From the NCBI GenBank assembly GCA_903904095.1, contig CAIVBF010000167.1:1-10067 (forward strand): a DNA stretch of 10,067 nt, in the 5' to 3' direction. The position numbers and the translations under genes were made by a program. Source of the stretch: an uncultured bacterium. Its GTDB lineage: Bacteria; Patescibacteriota; Patescibacteriia; Patescibacteriales; UBA12465. Positions 6,608 to 10,067 of this stretch are shown here, one piece after another; positions within the stretch are counted from its first letter, which is position 1, and each line of letters starts with the position of its first letter. The notes below the pieces were generated by a model. It ran no database searches. It was given only the letters and a program-made list of their open reading frames with translations, and was not told the DNA's origin.

Positions 6608-7012
6608 TTAGCCTTCTAGCTGTGCCCCTAATTCACCTAAACTACTTCTTAGACTACCATCAATAATCCGATTGTTATATTTTAAAATAAAACCGCCTAA
6701 GATTTTTCCATCGGTATATTCTTCAAGAACAATTTTCTTCGCACCGGATTTCTCTTTTAGATAGTTTACAACTGTTTCTCGTGATTCTTTGCTTAATTCT
6801 CTAGCGCTAGTTAGCTCTGCTTTAAGCTCGCCGTTTTCAATATTCCAAATATTTTCAAAAATTTCAATAATTTCCGACTCCTTATTTAAGTTATTACCCT
6901 TGCCTAAAATCGCGACAAAATTATGTAAAACTTTTTTTACTTCAGTCTTATCAGTCTTCCCTTTAAGAGATTCATAAAGACTTATCGCGTATTGTTTAGC
7001 GGATATTTTCAT
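6608..7012 (-). CDS. atpH: ATP synthase F1 delta subunit, short form
   Basis: This peripheral-stalk subunit joins the top of F1 to subunit b. The C-terminal half carries the family's signature: AELTSARELSKESRE at 65-79, then GGFILKYNNRIIDGS at 106-120 and LRSSLGELGAQLEG to the end. The N-terminal domain begins typically (MKISAKQYAISLYESLKG), but the chain reaches the AELTSA point after about 65 residues where about 105 is usual. At 134 residues it is about 40 shorter than common delta subunits of about 175-180. No frame break is visible, so I read this as a natural short form. It lies two bases after atpF, and its upstream bases are TTAAGTAATT. Confidence 0.9.
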   Translation of the reverse strand: MKISAKQYAISLYESLKGKTDKTEVKKVLHNFVAILGKGNNLNKESEIIEIFENIWNIENGELKAELTSARELSKESRETVVNYLKEKSGAKKIVLEEYTDGKILGGFILKYNNRIIDGSLRSSLGELGAQLEG

Positions 7013-7014
7013 AA

Positions 7015-7503
7015 TTACTTAACCAATTTTTTAATTAATTCTTGATCCTTCTCACTATTCATCTTCTCATTCAATAATTTTTCAACAGTCATTACAACAA
7101 GACCAGCTACTTCTTTTTTAATTTCTTTTAAGGTCTCCCCTTTTTCACGAGCCATCTTCTCTCTTTCGGCATTAATAACCTGGCCAATATCTTCTTTCGC
7201 TTTATTAATTAACTCATTGCGACGTTCCTCACCCCTCTTATCAGCCTCTTCAATAATTAAATTAGCCTGCTTCTTGGCCGCGCCAATAATTTCTGACTGC
7301 TCTTTTTCGGTTAAAGCTAAACGTTTTTCAATTTCATCGGCATCTTTTAAACTTTTATCAATTTTTTCCGATCTTTCCGTCATTACTTTAACTAATGGCT
7401 TAAAAGCAAAAAAATACAAAACAGAAAAGACAATCGCAAAGTTAATTAACTGGGCGATAAATAGTCTAAAGTCAATGTGAAATGTTGAAATTAATGATTC
7501 CAT
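7015..7503 (-). CDS. atpF: ATP synthase Fo b subunit
   Basis: This is the peripheral-stalk stator subunit. It has one membrane helix at about residues 13-34 (RLFIAQLINFAIVFSVLYFF), followed by the conserved AFKPLVKVMTERSEKI turn and a long charged coiled coil (about 45-150) rich in Glu, Lys and Ala. The 162-residue length is normal (about 155-170). Sequence conservation in this family is low, so the call rests on the architecture and on its place between the c and delta genes. It precedes atpH by two bases and follows atpE across a 63-base gap that contains a hairpin. A single b-type gene is seen, so a b homodimer is expected. Confidence 0.94.
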   Translation of the reverse strand: MESLISTFHIDFRLFIAQLINFAIVFSVLYFFAFKPLVKVMTERSEKIDKSLKDADEIEKRLALTEKEQSEIIGAAKKQANLIIEEADKRGEERRNELINKAKEDIGQVINAEREKMAREKGETLKEIKKEVAGLVVMTVEKLLNEKMNSEKDQELIKKLVK

Positions 7504-7529
7504 ATTTATTTTTAATAATAATCTAGCGC

Positions 7530-7554
7530 TTTCTCCCGAAAAATTCAGGAGAAA
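7530..7554. repeat. Hairpin in the gap between atpE and atpF
   Basis: TTTCTCC (7530-7536) pairs with GGAGAAA (7548-7554). After one C-A mismatch, GAA (7538-7540) pairs with TTC (7544-7546) around AAA. It lies just after the atpE stop. It has no T-tract on the minus strand right after the stem, so it fits an RNA-stability or processing element better than a terminator. Confidence 0.6.
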
Positions 7555-7566
7555 TTCGTCAAAATA

Positions 7567-7779
7567 TTATTTGATACTGAAGGCGATAACAAGAGCGTAA
7601 ATAGCAATAGCTTCGGCAAATGCTGAAACTAAAAGCATCGGCACTAAGATTTTGCCAGCCGCTTCCGGGTTACGTCCAATCGCTTCCATGGCCTTAGCTC
7701 CGATAAAACCAATACCTAAACCAGGACCAATTGCGCCAACGCCGATAGCGATGGCTTTTGCTAACATAGCTGTTTCCAT
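7567..7779 (-). CDS. atpE: ATP synthase Fo c subunit (proteolipid ring)
   Basis: This hairpin protein forms the rotating ring that carries ions through the membrane. The ATG at 7777-7779 gives METAMLAKAI and a 70-residue chain, typical of the family. A TTG at 7816-7818 would add 13 residues (IINFNLWLTNKI after the start), which is less likely. Helix 1 holds the glycine-rich GVGAIGPGLGIGFIGAKAMEA, the polar loop is RNPEA at 36-40, and helix 2 carries the ion-binding Glu E56 in SAFAEAIAIYALVIAF. Sodium-type rings have a Gln in helix 1 and Ser/Thr right after the Glu; here these are Ile and Ala, so proton coupling is inferred. It lies between atpB and atpF. The bases before ATG are TAATAAAATT. 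Confidence 0.95.
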   Translation of the reverse strand: METAMLAKAIAIGVGAIGPGLGIGFIGAKAMEAIGRNPEAAGKILVPMLLVSAFAEAIAIYALVIAFSIK

Positions 7780-7846
7780 AATTTTATTAGTTAACCATAA
7801 ATTAAAATTTATAATCAACTTTATTTATTTACTTTTTATTTTTAAA

Positions 7847-8680
7847 TTAATGCTCTTCAGCGGTCGTGTTAATTGTTAAGTATGTTAAAATCAACATCGC
7901 GAAAATAAGAGCCTGAATTAAACCAACCAAAATCTCCAGAAATAAAAACGGGATCGGTATACCATAGGCCAGAATAGCCGACATAGAGGCAAGCAAAACT
8001 TCACCAGCAAAAACATTGCCGAATAAACGGAAGGATAGACTAGCTACTTTAGCGACCTCACCGATAACCTCAATAATTCCGACAAAAGCTTTAATCGGAT
8101 TAACAATCAAAACGGTCGGATCTTTGAAAACCTTTTTCGGAATTTCTAAAAGAACTTTTATATTAATAAATTTATTAAAATAATTCCAAGAACCGATAGC
8201 AATTACTCCTAAAATATGACTAATTACAACTCCGATAGTCGCTAACGCTAAAGTTGTATTTAAATCGGCCGTACCGCCGCGCAAGTAAGGAATAAAAAAG
8301 TTCTCTCCGCCAATTTTAACAATTTGCCCGATAGAACCGACACCTGGCAAAATCCCCATCCAGTTATTGATAAGAACAAAAAAGAAAAAGGCTAAAACTA
8401 GAGGAGCAAATTGCAAAGATTTTTTTCTACTGCCGGTAACACCATCAAATATTCCTAAAAAACCCTCAATAATCATTTCCATGGCATTCTGCAGACCGGT
8501 CGGGACTTTTTTAATATTACGACTTATCAAAATTGTTAAAGTAATAATAATCAAAAGAGCGACTCCGGAAGTCATCAGGGCATTAGTTATCGGAAAAGAA
8601 CCGATATGAGCAATCGGTTCAGCATATAAAGTATTTTCATGAATTATTTGTTCAGCTACTACCCCGGATTCTTGAGACAT
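7847..8680 (-). CDS. atpB: ATP synthase Fo a subunit
   Basis: This membrane stator forms the two half-channels next to the c-ring. The 277 residues hold hydrophobic segments at about 35-53, 90-112, 142-163, 190-230 and 243-270. The essential arginine is R218 within SLSFRLFGNVFAGE (214-227), the most conserved stretch of the family. NNWMGILPG at 105-113 is the other familiar motif. The N-terminal segment (about 1-30), including HIGSFPITNALM, is typical of bacterial forms. It starts three bases after the atpZ-like gene, so the two are tightly linked. No Shine-Dalgarno site is present (upstream AAAATAAATT). Confidence 0.97.
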   Translation of the reverse strand: MSQESGVVAEQIIHENTLYAEPIAHIGSFPITNALMTSGVALLIIITLTILISRNIKKVPTGLQNAMEMIIEGFLGIFDGVTGSRKKSLQFAPLVLAFFFFVLINNWMGILPGVGSIGQIVKIGGENFFIPYLRGGTADLNTTLALATIGVVISHILGVIAIGSWNYFNKFINIKVLLEIPKKVFKDPTVLIVNPIKAFVGIIEVIGEVAKVASLSFRLFGNVFAGEVLLASMSAILAYGIPIPFLFLEILVGLIQALIFAMLILTYLTINTTAEEH

Positions 8681-8683
8681 AAT

Positions 8684-8974
8684 TTATTTTATTTCAACAT
8701 TCTTTTTATTTAATTTATCACTCTCCATTTTCAACTTTTTTTCAATTTCCGCTTCAATTTCTATTTTTTTAAACTCCTTTAGCGCATTGGTTATCAAACC
8801 ATACATAGAAATTATAAAACAGAAACCGATTGAGATTAAAAGCAGTAATGGTTCGGTATGATATTTACCATCAAGCCATTTACCGACAATAACACCAATA
8901 ATAACCGGCCCGACAATCCAGGCCGATAAATTACCTAAAACTCTTAAAGAAATGGCTAAATAATTGTCCTTCAT
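8684..8974 (-). CDS. AtpZ/AtpI-like small membrane protein, first gene of the atp operon
   Basis: Proteins of this family are encoded first in many bacterial atp operons and have been linked to c-ring assembly and to Mg/Ca transport. The 96-residue protein has two membrane helices, about 15-32 and 42-64. Between them lies the family pattern GxxxGKWLD (GVIVGKWLD, 27-35), followed by a short loop and TEPLLLLISIG at 40-50. A lysine- and glutamate-rich tail follows (about 66-96), probably a cytoplasmic helix. The pattern fits the AtpZ (gene 1) type rather than the longer four-helix AtpI, but the two names are used loosely. It starts at ATG 8974 with no Shine-Dalgarno (upstream AATAATTAAT), right behind the operon promoter and its inverted repeat. 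Confidence 0.85.
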   Translation of the reverse strand: MKDNYLAISLRVLGNLSAWIVGPVIIGVIVGKWLDGKYHTEPLLLLISIGFCFIISMYGLITNALKEFKKIEIEAEIEKKLKMESDKLNKKNVEIK

Positions 8975-8982
8975 ATTAATTA

Positions 8983-9008
8983 TTGTTAATAATATTACTT
9001 ATTAACAA
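8983..9008. repeat. Perfect 10-bp inverted repeat in the atp leader
   Basis: TTGTTAATAA (8983-8992) and TTATTAACAA (8999-9008) are exact reverse complements, separated by TATTAC. It lies between the predicted transcription start and the ATG at 8972-8974. It could be an operator for a dimeric regulator or an A/U-rich RNA hairpin ending eight bases before the start codon. Confidence 0.75.
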
Positions 9009-9018
9009 ACCAACCTCT

Positions 9019-9047
9019 GTTATAGCGTAAAAAAAGTTCTATGTCAA
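9019..9047 (-). promoter_or_regulatory. Sigma70-type promoter of the atp operon
   Basis: On the minus strand, TTGACA (9042-9047) is a perfect -35 box. A spacer of exactly 17 bases (9025-9041, with a run of seven T) leads to TATAAC (9019-9024), one mismatch from TATAAT. Transcription should start near 9011-9013, giving a leader of about 37-39 bases before the atpZ-like gene. It is by far the best promoter match in the window. Confidence 0.88.
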
Positions 9048-9070
9048 CCCTCTGAAAATCGGATTTCATC

Positions 9071-9922
9071 TTAAATCTTAAAGAAATTACGAGCTGTCGT
9101 GCTAGTTATCTCGGCTACTTTTTCTATTTTTAAATTTTTAATTTCGGCTATTCTTTTGGCAACATATTGAACTAAAATCGGCTCATTTCTTTGGCCACGA
9201 TATGGTTCCGGCGTCATATACGGAGTGTCGGTTTCAATCATTATTTTTTCTAGAGGCATTTTTCTAATTACTGAGTCCCATTGCTGGCTAAAAGTTATTA
9301 AACCGGTAAAAGAAATAATTAGCCCTAACTCAAAATACTTCCAGGCCAGATCTTCATCGCCAGAAAAACAATGGATTACTCCCCAAGGGCGATCAGTCGG
9401 AATAACATCGCCATATTCTTTTTTGAATTCTTTTAAAATCATTAAAAGATCGTCATGTGCCTGGCGACAATGGATAATAACCGGCAAATCTAAATTCCGA
9501 GCTAATAATAATTGCTGAGCAAAAACTTCTTGTTGCTTTTTTTTAATTGCCGTTACATCTTTAGTTAAATCTAAATGATAGTAATCAAGGCCAATCTCGC
9601 CAATGGCTACCACTTTTTCAAACTTAGCTAATTTTTCATAAACTCCATAGTCAAAATCTTCATAACGAGAAACAAAACTATAAGAATTATCTTCCTCGCT
9701 GTCATCAATTAGTCCTTCCTGCAAATGAACAGGATGAAGACCGATTGCGGCATAAACGCCCCTTTCGTATTTATTAGCATACTGCAGAGCACGGCTAGAT
9801 GTCCGAGACTCCGAACCAACTAAAATCATCCAAGTATTATTATCTAAAGAACGGCGAATAACCTCGTCGGCATCGTCTTTAAAAGCGGCAAAATTAACAT
9901 GAGCATGAGTATCAATAAACAT
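9071..9922 (-). CDS. tatD: TatD-family metal-dependent hydrolase (DNase)
   Basis: TatD proteins are soluble TIM-barrel nucleases with two metal ions. Known members act as 3'-5' DNases in DNA repair and degradation and have also been tied to D-aminoacyl-tRNA handling. All metal ligands are visible in the 283-residue chain: H6 and H8 in DTHAH, E109 in GEIGLDYY, H151 in IIHCR, H184 in IHCFSG and D232 in IETDTPY, then RNEP at 245-248. The chain is about 20 residues longer than many TatD proteins. The surplus is an acidic loop at about 70-95 (DDSEEDNSYSF and following). The ATG at 9922 gives the standard N terminus (MFIDTHAH). It lies between an upstream terminator hairpin and the atp promoter, and no terminator follows it, so some read-through into atp is possible. 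Confidence 0.95.
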   Translation of the reverse strand: MFIDTHAHVNFAAFKDDADEVIRRSLDNNTWMILVGSESRTSSRALQYANKYERGVYAAIGLHPVHLQEGLIDDSEEDNSYSFVSRYEDFDYGVYEKLAKFEKVVAIGEIGLDYYHLDLTKDVTAIKKKQQEVFAQQLLLARNLDLPVIIHCRQAHDDLLMILKEFKKEYGDVIPTDRPWGVIHCFSGDEDLAWKYFELGLIISFTGLITFSQQWDSVIRKMPLEKIMIETDTPYMTPEPYRGQRNEPILVQYVAKRIAEIKNLKIEKVAEITSTTARNFFKI

Positions 9923-9935
9923 AAATTGAATAATT

Positions 9936-9959
9936 AAAAACGCGCTTGAACGCGTTTTT
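9936..9959 (-). terminator. Intrinsic terminator upstream of tatD
   Basis: AAAAACGCG (9936-9944) and CGCGTTTTT (9951-9959) form a perfect 9-bp stem around CTTGAA. On the minus strand the stem runs into TTTTTAATTATT. It should end the partial gene at 9976-10067. The tail of A-runs gives it some bidirectional character, but no plus-strand gene ends here. Confidence 0.85.
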
Positions 9960-9975
9960 AAAATTTTTTAAATTT

Positions 9976-10067
9976 TTACATTTTTACTTCCGGCGCAGAA
10001 GAGTCAGAATTTGGTTTTACCTCTGTATTAGTGTCGGTTTCGTTAGATTTTGAGCAGCAGTCATGCC
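9976..10067 (-). CDS. C-terminal tail of an unidentified protein (partial)
   Basis: The minus-strand frame is open from the right edge to TAA at 9976-9978, giving 29 residues that begin HDCCSKSNETDT and end SSAPEVKM. The stretch has adjacent cysteines after His-Asp and then a polar, Ser/Thr/Asn/Glu-rich, probably disordered tail. A terminator hairpin starts 17 bases after the stop, which supports a true gene end. No family can be named from so little. The other frames close sooner or look less like a protein. Confidence 0.5.
   Translation of the reverse strand, partial: HDCCSKSNETDTNTEVKPNSDSSAPEVKM

Noticed and set aside
7217..7480. Plus-strand frame opposite atpF, and similar plus-strand frames opposite atpC, atpH, atpB and tatD
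   Set aside because: These are mirror frames of strongly conserved genes, with Ser/Leu-rich shadow composition and no motifs.
7780..7818. TTG-initiated 13-residue N-terminal extension of atpE
   Set aside because: The ATG at 7779 gives a normal 70-residue c subunit with the usual METAM-type start. The extension has no family support and uses a rare start.
9050..9066. Weak inverted repeat after the tatD stop as a terminator
   Set aside because: Only four consecutive base pairs and no T-tract, so it is not a credible terminator.
1..10067. CRISPR array, tRNA, rRNA, insertion sequence, or TGA-recoding signs
   Set aside because: No regularly spaced repeats, no cloverleaf-like or rRNA segments noticed, no transposase frame, and genes close on TAA/TAG without in-frame TGA.

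Overview
The window looks like a chromosomal segment from an AT-rich bacterium with compact gene packing. I infer, without being able to search, a Candidate Phyla Radiation (Patescibacteria) type genome. The reasons are a moderately AT-rich base composition, near-absence of Shine-Dalgarno sequences before start codons, a short delta subunit, and a housekeeping complement built around a minimal F-type ATP synthase. Standard code is used: TAA/TAG stops, and TGG for tryptophan. No tRNA, rRNA, CRISPR array or insertion sequence was seen.

Left part (1-992, plus strand): the 3' end of a MazG-like nucleotide pyrophosphohydrolase gene is followed 11 bases later by uppP (undecaprenyl-diphosphate phosphatase). 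Both end at a hairpin at 961-992 that has T-tracts on both strands and so serves the convergent genes as well.

Main part (1012-8974, minus strand): a full F1Fo ATP synthase locus reads from right to left as atpZ-like, atpB (a), atpE (c), atpF (b), atpH (delta), atpA (alpha), atpG (gamma), atpD (beta), atpC (epsilon). It is driven by a near-consensus sigma70-type promoter (TTGACA, 17 bases, TATAAC) at 9019-9047, with a perfect 10-bp inverted repeat in the leader. The c subunit lacks the sodium-ligand pattern, so the enzyme is probably proton-coupled. The last minus-strand gene (1012-1845) is a protein with a beta-carbonic-anhydrase-like zinc-site signature. It is the only gene here with a strong Shine-Dalgarno sequence.

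The locus is interrupted between atpH and atpA by about 350 bases. These carry a small, opposite-strand, two-helix membrane protein gene (6333-6539) with its own terminator and a base composition unlike its neighbours, next to a tandem 15-base repeat just upstream of atpA. This interruption, the carbonic-anhydrase-like neighbour and several altered ATP synthase motifs are the most unusual parts of the window.

Right part (9071-10067, minus strand): tatD (metal-dependent hydrolase/DNase) is preceded by a terminator hairpin at 9936-9959 and by the C-terminal end of an unidentified protein running off the edge.
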